A stretch of 7,399 nucleotides of DNA from Christensenella sp. UBA941 (GCA_002293365.1 DBDD01000066.1:1-7399); one strand, 5' to 3'; positions 1 to 5,840 are shown, numbered from the stretch's first letter. Numbers and translations: made by a program. Notes: generated from the sequence alone by a model not told the origin.

Positions 1-188
1 GGAAGCTGCGTGGGAAATATGGGAAAAGCTGAGCGTTACAATATTTCCTATGCGCCCGTCGTCTACGGAAGAAGAAGATATTTATGGCTGCGATAGGCCG
101 GGTGGCATTTTTACATTATTACATGATCAAAACCATTCCATAATTCACGCCCAATTCACAGATTCTTCATACAACGCCGCGAAATAGC
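1..188. other. Left-edge stretch without a convincing gene
   Basis: Two plus-strand frames are open from the window edge: one stops at 94-96 (TAG) and one at 185-187 (TAG). Either could be the tail of a gene starting outside the window. The frame ending at 96 would finish in an Arg-rich tail (GRRRYLWLR) that I do not recognise; the frame ending at 187 yields an unremarkable mixed sequence. Base composition turns AT-rich from about position 100, which suggests intergenic DNA from there. A 7-bp direct repeat (AATTCAC at 142-148 and 153-159) lies upstream of the promoter element. No RNA gene was recognised. Confidence 0.35.
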
Positions 189-197
189 TGTTATAAT
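189..197 (+). promoter_or_regulatory. Extended -10 promoter element for the secreted peptidase gene
   Basis: A perfect TATAAT lies at 192-197 and is preceded by TG plus one base (189-191), the extended -10 form of a sigma-A promoter. No good -35 hexamer is found at 16-18 bp; TTCATA at 166-171 is 20 bp away. An extended -10 can compensate for a weak -35. Transcription would start near 204 and give a leader of about 44 nt before the ATG at 248. Confidence 0.55.
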
Positions 198-208
198 AGG
201 GTCAACAG

Positions 209-237
209 CATATGCTATTAAGACGATATAGCGTATG
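209..237 (+). repeat. Inverted repeat in the leader next to the ribosome binding site
   Basis: CATATGCTA (209-217) can pair with TAGCGTATG (229-237) across an 11-nt loop. Eight pairs are Watson-Crick and one is G-U. The arm overlaps the palindrome AGCATATGCT (207-216). The predicted transcript starts near 204, so the hairpin would occupy the very 5' end of the mRNA and finish where the purine-rich ribosome binding site (AAGGGAG, 238-244) begins. It could be an operator or an mRNA structure affecting translation; the sequence does not decide which. Confidence 0.4.
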
Positions 238-247
238 AAGGGAGTAG

Positions 248-1936
248 ATGTCTTTGTCTGGGAAGCGGGTCTCGATGGTTCTTGCCGCGGTAATTCTCTT
301 GCTCGCGGTCTTTTCGCCGTTCGCTCTGGCGGAAGCGCCGATGGTCGCGACGCTCGACGCGGTCGTTACCGGCTCCGGCGCGCTGCTGAAAAGCCTCGTA
401 TTATCAAGCGGAGGGCAGCCGATAACGGAAAGCGGCTTTTATTACGGCACTTCGCGCACTGCCCTGAACCAAAAGGTCCAAGCCGCAAACCCAGAGTCTC
501 CCGAATACACCCTGACTACGCTCGTTCCCGGCACGACCTACTACTACCAGGCATACGCCGTAAACGCCTCCGGCGAGAGCGTCGGGGAAGTCGTATCCTT
601 CAAAGCGGGCCCCACGGCGACGGCGCGGCCCGCGGGCCAGCCGACGGATATCCAAGGCTATCTTGACAGGATAATGGACGAATTTGGGATGCAAGTCCAT
701 TATAAAACAAAGCGCCCCGAATGGAACGACCGCGTATCCTATACGCTAACGTCGTCGGACAGCGAGACGCTTACGGGTTTGAAGCTCATATACAACGCGC
801 TTGCGCGCTATCCAAGCGGGTTCCTTGGCAGGCTGAAGCTGAAATACATCGCGCTCGCGGGCGCTATTACCACGAAGAACGGCGAGGCGGCGACCGGCGT
901 GGCCTTGGGCAACACGCAGCAGACCATGCTGCTTATACAGGCCTCGACGAAAGAATCCGTAATCCACCACGAGATATTCCACGCGTTCGAATACGCTTTT
1001 GGGCTGCGCTTTGCGGATTGGGATAAGGCAAACGTGAAGAGCGGCTTGTACGACGAAAGCGGCTCCAGAAATTATGACTTGACGCCGCCAGGCTTCATAA
1101 CGCGCTACGCGCTTACAATGCCCGAAGAGGATCGCGCGGACTTGTTCATGTATATGATGACGGGTTCGCTGAAGGATCAGCTTATCGATACCGCTGGCCA
1201 CGATAAATATCTACAGGATAAAATTCGCCGGCTGAACAACACGCTTGAGACAAATATTGGCCGGATAGCGCAAGGCTCGGTATGGAGCGCGACCGCCGCG
1301 GAGGCCGCCAGGGCGACGCCTAAGACGCTTCGGACTGTCGTACCGGCAAGCGGCGCAAAGCTCTATGACGGCCCGGATACGCAGGTTTTCTCAGCCGTAA
1401 TGGACGCGCCCGCCACAGAGCTTAGCGTCGTCCAGACGGGCGGGCGCTGGCTGAAGGTGCTCTATGGCAACGAGGCATACTATATGCTCGCCTCCGAGGT
1501 AAACAGCTCCCCGAGCGCAGGAATGCAGTCCTCCGCCCCAGGCGCGGGCAACCAGGCAAATACACCGGCGTACCAGCCGGACGCCGGTAGCGCAAACAAC
1601 AATTACAACATCAACGGCGTCGCCGAGCGGCTGCTCCAAAACCACGGCATAAGCGTCAGCATGAATACTACGCTGTCGCTTTATGACGACCTGGTTGCCG
1701 GCGCTGTGCGCGATACAAGGGGCGCGGCCGCGCTTGCAGCGGAATACGAGGAACTTCTCGAAAGCGGAGCAAAGGTTCCAAAGGGCGTGACGGATCTCGT
1801 GATTTGCCGGACGCTGGCGGTGGGCGGAAGCCCCCAGGGCGCTGCAATGGACGGCTCCGGTTCGGTTCTATATATTTCACAGCAGGCCTCCGGCCAGCTA
1901 AAATCCGTCATGGAGGCGCTTGTGGCGCAGCTGTAA
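248..1936 (+). CDS. Secreted FN3 / HExxH metallopeptidase-like / SH3 multidomain protein
   Basis: This 562-residue protein begins with a typical signal peptide: basic start, hydrophobic stretch 9-25, likely cleavage after ALA at 26-28. Residues 31-120 resemble a fibronectin type III domain (pattern PGTTYYYQAYAVNASGES near 94-111). Residues 133-345 carry HEIFH (241-245), the HExxH zinc motif, and an EEDRADLF segment (293-300) whose Glu could be the third zinc ligand, as in gluzincin-like peptidases. Residues 362-418 look like a bacterial SH3 domain (KLYDGPDTQ; GGRWLKVLYGNEAYYM). A Ser/Ala/Gly/Asn/Gln-rich linker (about 419-453) leads to a C-terminal domain, 455-562, that resembles residues 135-250 without the zinc motif. 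The ATG at 248 follows AAGGGAG (238-244) with close 3-nt spacing; a second Met at residue 10 would shorten the signal peptide's basic region. The gene appears monocistronic, between its own promoter and a terminator. A cell-wall or extracellular protease role is inferred from domain architecture; the substrate is unknown. Confidence 0.75.
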   Translation: MSLSGKRVSMVLAAVILLLAVFSPFALAEAPMVATLDAVVTGSGALLKSLVLSSGGQPITESGFYYGTSRTALNQKVQAANPESPEYTLTTLVPGTTYYYQAYAVNASGESVGEVVSFKAGPTATARPAGQPTDIQGYLDRIMDEFGMQVHYKTKRPEWNDRVSYTLTSSDSETLTGLKLIYNALARYPSGFLGRLKLKYIALAGAITTKNGEAATGVALGNTQQTMLLIQASTKESVIHHEIFHAFEYAFGLRFADWDKANVKSGLYDESGSRNYDLTPPGFITRYALTMPEEDRADLFMYMMTGSLKDQLIDTAGHDKYLQDKIRRLNNTLETNIGRIAQGSVWSATAAEAARATPKTLRTVVPASGAKLYDGPDTQVFSAVMDAPATELSVVQTGGRWLKVLYGNEAYYMLASEVNSSPSAGMQSSAPGAGNQANTPAYQPDAGSANNNYNINGVAERLLQNHGISVSMNTTLSLYDDLVAGAVRDTRGAAALAAEYEELLESGAKVPKGVTDLVICRTLAVGGSPQGAAMDGSGSVLYISQQASGQLKSVMEALVAQL

Positions 1937-1940
1937 GGTT

Positions 1941-1989
1941 TTGCCACATAATAAAAAAAGCCGTTTCGGCTTTTTTTATTATGTGGCAA
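1941..1989. terminator. Bidirectional intrinsic terminator between convergent genes
   Basis: A perfect 23-bp inverted repeat (arms 1941-1963 and 1967-1989) has a 3-nt loop, TTT. The G/C core GCCG/CGGC is flanked by a 7-base A run on one side and a 7-base T run on the other, so the element works as a hairpin plus U-tract on both strands. It starts 5 bp after the stop of the peptidase gene and abuts the stop codon of rpsU. Confidence 0.92.
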
Positions 1990-2163
1990 TTAATATTTGC
2001 GCTTCCTGGCCGCTTCGGCCTTTTTCTTGCGCTTTACGCTTGGCTTTTCGTAGTGCTCACGTTTGCGGATTTCTGCGAGTACACCAGAACGGGCGCATTT
2101 GCGTTTGAAACGCTTCAACGCGCTTTCGAGGGTTTCGTTTTCGCCCACCCGAATCTCAGACAT
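1990..2163 (-). CDS. rpsU: Small ribosomal subunit protein S21 (bS21)
   Basis: The 57-residue product begins [19 protein letters not shown] and ends in a strongly basic tail ([14 protein letters not shown]), the standard pattern of bacterial S21. In known bacteria S21 sits on the 30S platform near the 3' end of 16S rRNA and assists initiation. The reading frame is open upstream to 2283, but that extension overlaps the promoter; the ATG at 2163-2161 is preceded by a strong GGAGGGAGGG ribosome binding site with a 6-nt spacer and gives the family's usual length of 55-60 residues. It has its own promoter at 2254-2283 and terminates in the shared hairpin at 1941-1989. Gene neighbours common for rpsU in Firmicutes, such as a yqeY-type gene, are not present here. 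Confidence 0.96.
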   Translation of the reverse strand: MSEIRVGENETLESALKRFKRKCARSGVLAEIRKREHYEKPSVKRKKKAEAARKRKY

Positions 2164-2169
2164 CTTTTT

Positions 2170-2179
2170 CCCTCCCTCC
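2170..2179 (-). promoter_or_regulatory. Strong ribosome binding site that fixes the rpsU start
   Basis: Read on the minus strand, GGAGGGAGGG is followed by AAAAAG and then ATG. The purine-rich core is an excellent anti-16S match and sits 6 nt from the ATG at 2163, supporting the 57-residue S21 rather than the longer open frame. Confidence 0.85.
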
Positions 2180-2253
2180 GGCGTCCAAACAACAGCATTT
2201 TGGCCTCGCGGACACCTGGCGACAATCCCGGACGCTCCGTTTCGGCCATGATC

Positions 2254-2283
2254 ATTATACTCCGTCGATTTTGTCTGTGTCAA
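2254..2283 (-). promoter_or_regulatory. Consensus sigma-A promoter of rpsU
   Basis: On the minus strand, TTGACA (2283-2278) and TATAAT (2259-2254) are both perfect hexamers, separated by 18 bp. The -35 begins 3 bp beyond the trmL stop codon, so rpsU can be expressed independently of the upstream operon. The expected start near 2247 gives a leader of about 84 nt. Within it GCGTCC (2235-2230) can pair with GGACGC (2186-2181), right next to the ribosome binding site. Confidence 0.88.
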
Positions 2284-2286
2284 CCT

Positions 2287-2760
2287 TCAATTCAACCCAA
2301 CGTATCCCGTCTGACGAAGCGCTTCGAATAGCACGACGGCTACGGTATTCGATAGGTTCATAGAGCGTAGCCCGGGGCGCATAGGCACGCGTACGGCGTG
2401 GCTGGCGTTTTCGGCGAGCAGATCGTTCGGCAGCCCGGCCGTCTCCTTTCCGAAAACCAGGAAATCGCCCAACGCGTATTCGGCCTTGTCGAAGCGCGTT
2501 CCTCCCTTCGTGGTGGCGTAAAAAAAACGCCCCTCGGGGTATTTTGCCCGGAGTGCGGAAAAGCTTTCGTATACGCCCACGCATACGTCGCTCCAATAGT
2601 CGAGCCCGGCGCGCTTTAGCTTGGCGCTGTCGAGCTTAAAGCCGAGCGGCTCGATAAGATGCAGCCGCGCGCCCGTAACGGCGCATTGCCTCGCGACGTT
2701 GCCGGTATTTTGCGGAATCTCCGGCTCGAAGAGCACGATATTGAAGCGATCAGTCCACAT
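2287..2760 (-). CDS. trmL: tRNA (cytidine(34)-2'-O)-methyltransferase TrmL (SPOUT family)
   Basis: The 157-residue protein matches the TrmL/YibK family along its whole length. Visible motifs are NIVLFEPEIPQNTGNVAR (7-24), AGLDYW (51-56), TTKGG (83-87), FGKETAGLP (103-111) and VPMRPGLRSMNLSN (125-138); the last two build the trefoil knot that binds S-adenosylmethionine in SPOUT enzymes. Known members methylate the 2'-OH of the wobble nucleotide (C34 or cmnm5U34) in tRNA-Leu. The length equals that of the E. coli enzyme. The ATG at 2760 overlaps the end of the upstream transporter gene by 11 bp and lacks a clear Shine-Dalgarno sequence, which suggests translational coupling. The gene stops only 3 bp before the rpsU -35 box, and no separate terminator is evident. 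Confidence 0.95.
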   Translation of the reverse strand: MWTDRFNIVLFEPEIPQNTGNVARQCAVTGARLHLIEPLGFKLDSAKLKRAGLDYWSDVCVGVYESFSALRAKYPEGRFFYATTKGGTRFDKAEYALGDFLVFGKETAGLPNDLLAENASHAVRVPMRPGLRSMNLSNTVAVVLFEALRQTGYVGLN

Positions 2761-4369
2761 GCGGCTTTAGAAGATAAAGGATGTTTACGGCGTGGTCGCC
2801 AACGCGCTCGATGTCCGTTAAAAGGTCGGTGAAGATCATGCTTGAGCGAGCGTCGCACTTTCCGGCGTTTAGGCGCTGGATATGATTATCGCGGAAATTT
2901 TCCTCGTTTATATTGAGCGTTTCTTCGGAGGCCTCGATTTCCGGCAATATCGAAAAATCACGCCTGAAATACGCGTCTACGCAGGCGTTGAACTGGCTGG
3001 AGCATTGCTCCATCATCGTTTTCGCCTCTTGCATGGCGTCTTCTGTGAATACCAGCTTGTGTTCGAGTATGATTTGGACGTATTCCATGATATTTTCGGC
3101 ATGGTCGCCGACGCGTTCGAGGTCGGTACAGAAGTGGAACATCTCGCCGATAATCTTTCTGTCCGCTTCGGAGGCGACGCTGCCCGCCGCCTGCGCCAAA
3201 TAGGGCGTGATATTGTGATTGAGGAAGTTTATCAGCTTTTCGCGTTCGGGAACGCGCGCGAGCCTTTCGGCGGAACGCGTTTGGAAGGCCTCGAAAGAGG
3301 CGGCAAGGTTTTTCCGCACGAGCTCGGCCATGCGCTCCAGTTCCCGTGTGAGCTGCGCAACGACGAGCGTGGGCTGTGTGAAGAGGCGCGGGTCTATATA
3401 CTTCAGGCGCATCTCTTCGTGCGGCTCTTCGCGTTCGGGTACGAGCCTTTCCACGAGCCGGACGATACTGTCGCCAAACGGGAAGAGCACAGTAGTATTG
3501 ACGATATTGAAAACCGTGTGCATCGCGGCGATTTCCCACGCGCCGTCGCGCCCGGGCATAAGGGACTGGATGAGCGCCGGTATATCGATGATTGCCGAAA
3601 TAATAAGGAAGAAGCTGGCCTCGAATATTTTCATGATAAGATGCATCACGGCGGTACGGCGGGCGTTGGTATTTGTGCCGATAGACGCGAGGAGCGCCGT
3701 TACGCAGGTACCGATATTCATGCCCAGAACCAGCGGGAAAGCGGAATGGGCATTTACGAGCCCCTCCAGCGCCATGACCTGTAATATGCCTATAGAAGCC
3801 GACGAGGACTGTATGACGGCCGTAACGAGCGTCCCGACCAATACGCCTACGACCGGGGTTTCGAAGCTCGTCATGAACGCGCGCAGCTCCGGCATTTCGG
3901 CGAGCGGCTTCATGGAGTCGGACATGATTTGCATGCCCACGAAGAGGATTCCGAAGCCGGCGACGATCAGCCCCCAGCGGTTGACTGTGCGATTCGTCAG
4001 GAATATGAGCATGATAACGCCGGCGAGCAGTATGATTGGAGCGATTTTTGTGAGCTGGAAAGCGATAATAAGACCCGTGACCGTCGTACCGATATTGGCG
4101 CCCATTATGACGCCGATAGCCTGATTGAGCGTCATGAGCCCGGCGTTTACGAACCCGACGACCATAACGCTCGTTGCGCTGGAGGATTGGATGATTGCCG
4201 TTATCCCCGTTCCAGCTAAAACACCGGTAATACGCCTGTTTGTGAGCACGGAGAGCCAGTGGCGCAGCCTTTCGCCGGCGGCTAGCTCGAAGCCCTTGCT
4301 CATAAGGTTCATGCCATAGAGAAAAAGCCCAAGCCCTCCGGCAAGCATAAAGTATTGATAAATGTCCAA
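2750..4369 (-). CDS. Na+/phosphate cotransporter family protein with C-terminal PhoU domain
   Basis: This 539-residue membrane protein has the two inverted-repeat signatures of the Na/Pi cotransporter (NptA/YjbB, PNaS) family: QSSSATS at 61-67 and QSSSASI at 187-193, with GANIGTTVT (90-98) and GMNIGTCVT (216-224). About eight hydrophobic segments occupy residues 5-310. From about 335 a soluble PhoU-like helical region follows, with DLERVGDHAENI (416-427) and DIERVGDHAVNI (519-530), the metal-binding signatures of the two PhoU repeats. The likely role is sodium-coupled phosphate movement across the cytoplasmic membrane with PhoU-type control; direction cannot be read from the sequence, and in E. 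coli YjbB is reported to promote export. The start is TTG at 4369, chosen because GGGAGG lies 8 nt upstream; the first ATG is residue 8. The gene overlaps trmL by 11 bp and is first in that operon. Confidence 0.93.
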   Translation of the reverse strand: MDIYQYFMLAGGLGLFLYGMNLMSKGFELAAGERLRHWLSVLTNRRITGVLAGTGITAIIQSSSATSVMVVGFVNAGLMTLNQAIGVIMGANIGTTVTGLIIAFQLTKIAPIILLAGVIMLIFLTNRTVNRWGLIVAGFGILFVGMQIMSDSMKPLAEMPELRAFMTSFETPVVGVLVGTLVTAVIQSSSASIGILQVMALEGLVNAHSAFPLVLGMNIGTCVTALLASIGTNTNARRTAVMHLIMKIFEASFFLIISAIIDIPALIQSLMPGRDGAWEIAAMHTVFNIVNTTVLFPFGDSIVRLVERLVPEREEPHEEMRLKYIDPRLFTQPTLVVAQLTRELERMAELVRKNLAASFEAFQTRSAERLARVPEREKLINFLNHNITPYLAQAAGSVASEADRKIIGEMFHFCTDLERVGDHAENIMEYVQIILEHKLVFTEDAMQEAKTMMEQCSSQFNACVDAYFRRDFSILPEIEASEETLNINEENFRDNHIQRLNAGKCDARSSMIFTDLLTDIERVGDHAVNILYLLKPHVD

Positions 4370-4377
4370 ACGGTCAG

Positions 4378-4383
4378 CCTCCC
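4378..4383 (-). promoter_or_regulatory. Ribosome binding site supporting the TTG start of the Na/Pi transporter
   Basis: On the minus strand GGGAGG is followed by 8 nt and TTG GAC ATT. The next possible start, ATG at codon 8, has no such motif at a suitable distance, so the TTG at 4369-4367 is preferred. Confidence 0.75.
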
Positions 4384-4445
4384 AAAACCCGTCCTACACA
4401 AGCGCGTTATCATCGGCAAAAACCGACGCAAACAGCATTGAATCA

Positions 4446-4474
4446 ATTGTACAGGCATAGGGCGCTTACGTCAA
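4446..4474 (-). promoter_or_regulatory. Sigma-A promoter of the Na/Pi transporter-trmL operon
   Basis: Minus-strand TTGACG (4474-4469) and TACAAT (4451-4446), each one base off consensus, are spaced 17 bp. The leader to the TTG start is about 70 nt and contains a small hairpin possibility (TCGG/CCGA around 4412-4425). No PHO-box-like tandem repeat was recognised at the promoter itself. Confidence 0.82.
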
Positions 4475-4520
4475 GGAGGCGCGACTCCCCATTAAAGTAA
4501 AATAATGGTAACAAATGGCT

Positions 4521-4631
4521 GGCCAGAAAATAAAAACCTGCCGGATAGTAAAAAACGGCCTAAAATAAAAAACGGCCTAAAATAAAAATCGACCGAACAA
4601 CAAAAAATCGGCCGGTCACCACTCCGGCCGA
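4521..4631. repeat. Degenerate array of G/C cores at about 17-bp period in A-rich DNA
   Basis: Two perfect tandem 17-bp units (TAAAAAACGGCCTAAAA at 4549-4565 and 4566-4582) sit within a longer series of G/C-rich cores separated by A-rich spacers: GGCCAG near 4521, CTGCCGG near 4539, CGGCC at 4556 and 4573, CGACC at 4590, CGGCC at 4609 and 4625. Spacings are mostly 16-19 bp. The array lies about 50 bp upstream of the Na/Pi -35 box and its right end is part of the terminator hairpin behind gpr. It may be a cluster of protein-binding sites, or duplicated remnants of terminator arms (minus strand: GGCCG followed by TTTTTT). Confidence 0.7.
4602..4631 (-). terminator. Intrinsic terminator facing the end of gpr
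   Basis: A perfect 8-bp stem, TCGGCCGG (4608-4615) with CCGGCCGA (4624-4631), encloses an 8-nt loop. On the minus strand it is followed at once by six T residues (complement of 4602-4607). It lies about 205 bp beyond the gpr stop, so it would give a long 3' untranslated region, but no other minus-strand gene lies between. Confidence 0.7.
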
Positions 4632-4837
4632 ATTTGTTTTCCCCAAGCGAACTGCTGACATTCGATAAGGGGCTGTTGCTTACACATAGTATATCGTCAT
4701 TTTAGGCAAAAAATCATCTCATAAACATAACAAAAGAATCACAGTTTGTTAAACAAATCGTAATAATTATTTTAAACATAGCCGCATATAATGACGGAAT
4801 GTTTACGGGGCGGGTTTTACGGCGCGAAAGGCCGGCG
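4632..4837. other. AT-rich spacer downstream of gpr, no gene seen
   Basis: This stretch is rich in A and T with stop codons in all frames and no ribosome binding site with a plausible short gene. It holds a short palindrome, TTTGTTAAACAAA (about 4745-4757), and a lone plus-strand TATAAT (4787-4792) with no matching -35. Both are weak and I assign no function. Confidence 0.5.
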
Positions 4838-5773
4838 CTACGACATAAATTGCTCGATTTCGTCCGGTTCCAGCTCGTGAAGGGCGAGGTTTACGCCCTT
4901 GGCTATCAGCGAGGCGAGGTCGGAGACGATCACGTCGATCTCCTTGGGCGTGACGACCAGCGGCCCGATTTTTTCGGAGACGACCTCGTCTACGAGCGAC
5001 AGCAGCTTCTCCTCTTCTTCTTCGTCCTTCAGGCCGCCATTGCGCTGAATAAGAAGCGATACGGCGTCGCGCGAGAGCGTCGAAGCGTGTACGACTAGCG
5101 GTACGCCCACGGCGAGTACGGGCACGCCCAGCGTCTCCTCGTTTAGCCCGGCGCGCTTTCCGCCGAGCCCGCTGCCGGGGTGGATGCCCGTATCGGCAAG
5201 CTGGATACTCGTGCCTAGCCGTTCTGTGGAGCGCGAGGCGAGGGCGTCTATAGCGATTACTAGGCGCGGCCGGATCCGCTTTGCGATACTTTGTACCATC
5301 TCGCCCGTTTCCATACCCGTTACGCCCAATACGCCGGGCGCAAAGGCGCAAACAGGCCGCATGCGCGAGTTCGCCTGCTCCGGCATGAATTCATACAGAT
5401 GCCGAGTAACCAACGTTTTTTCGACGACCTTCGGCCCGAGTGAATCCGCCGTAACGGCGCGATTGCCAAGACCGACGACCATAACGGCATCGACGCGCTT
5501 CACGCTCTTTTTTTCGAGGATAGACCGTATCGCACTGGAGAGCTCGCCGGCGACGCGCGAAAATACGTCCGTATCGCGTTCCATGAGCCTTGGCGCGTCG
5601 AGCGTTATGTATTCGCCGACAGGCTTGCCGAGCGCTAAAGCGCCCTGTTCCGTATCGATAAATACGCGCGTGACGGAAACAATGGAATCCTCCGATACCT
5701 GATGCCGCACGCCGGAAGCTTCCGGGGCGAAATCCCGCGCTTCAGCCGCGAGATCCGTTCTGATACTTCGCAT
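4838..5773 (-). CDS. gpr: GPR germination endopeptidase (spore protease)
   Basis: The 311-residue protein matches the GPR family of atypical aspartic endopeptidases (A25), which degrade small acid-soluble spore proteins during germination. Recognisable blocks are RTDLAAEAR (5-13), VVGLGNRAVTADSLGPK (99-115), RHLYEFMPEQ (124-133), AFAPGVLGVTGMET (143-156), VIAIDALASRS (172-182), DTGIHPGSG (194-202), TLGVPVLAVGVP (214-225) and VTPKEID (274-280). Asp110 and Asp176 match the essential Asp127 and Asp193 of the Bacillus megaterium enzyme and keep the same 66-residue spacing. The protein is shorter than Bacillus GPR (about 370) mainly through a missing stretch near 245-258, where an EEEEE run occurs. 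By analogy the zymogen would be cut within RTD|LAAE, so the propeptide is only about 7 residues against 15 in B. megaterium. No upstream in-frame ATG offers a longer start, and the ribosome binding site is weak. In known spore formers gpr is transcribed in the forespore by sigma-F/sigma-G. Confidence 0.96.
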   Translation of the reverse strand: MRSIRTDLAAEARDFAPEASGVRHQVSEDSIVSVTRVFIDTEQGALALGKPVGEYITLDAPRLMERDTDVFSRVAGELSSAIRSILEKKSVKRVDAVMVVGLGNRAVTADSLGPKVVEKTLVTRHLYEFMPEQANSRMRPVCAFAPGVLGVTGMETGEMVQSIAKRIRPRLVIAIDALASRSTERLGTSIQLADTGIHPGSGLGGKRAGLNEETLGVPVLAVGVPLVVHASTLSRDAVSLLIQRNGGLKDEEEEEKLLSLVDEVVSEKIGPLVVTPKEIDVIVSDLASLIAKGVNLALHELEPDEIEQFMS

Positions 5774-5805
5774 AACGCTACAATGCCACCGCGACGGAGG
5801 ATTTA

Positions 5806-5812
5806 TACTATA
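5806..5812 (-). promoter_or_regulatory. Possible forespore sigma-factor -10 element for gpr
   Basis: Minus-strand TATAGTA differs in one base from the sigma-G -10 pattern CATANTA and lies about 33 bp upstream of the gpr ATG. No convincing GYATR -35 was found at the expected 17-18 bp; GCATT at 5829-5825 is too close. The assignment rests mostly on how gpr is controlled in known spore formers. Confidence 0.25.
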
Positions 5813-5840
5813 AAATATTGTAAAAATGCTGTAAAAGATG

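Noticed and set aside
235..666. 143-codon plus-strand frame overlapping the secreted peptidase gene
   Set aside because: Its product is Arg/Gly-rich, typical of an out-of-frame reading of GC-rich DNA, and the frame at 248 has a signal peptide and recognisable domains.
2164..2283. N-terminal extension of the S21 reading frame to 97 residues
   Set aside because: The extension overlaps the rpsU -10 and -35 boxes and contains no S21 sequence; the internal ATG at 2163 has a very strong ribosome binding site and gives the family's normal length.
2882..3784. 300-codon open frame on the plus strand inside the Na/Pi transporter gene
   Set aside because: It is antisense to a well-recognised gene; the long open frame follows from the GC-rich codon use of the real gene. 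The same applies to the plus-strand frame at 3219-4124.
4521..4631. CRISPR array interpretation of the 17-bp-period repeats
   Set aside because: The units are far too short, there are no unique spacers of 25-40 bp, and no cas genes are present.
4745..4757. Palindrome TTTGTTAAACAAA as a possible repressor operator
   Set aside because: It lies over 200 bp from the nearest recognised promoter, in AT-rich DNA where short palindromes are expected by chance.
4787..4792. Plus-strand TATAAT downstream of gpr
   Set aside because: There is no -35 element at 16-18 bp and no plus-strand gene follows; transcription would run antisense into gpr.
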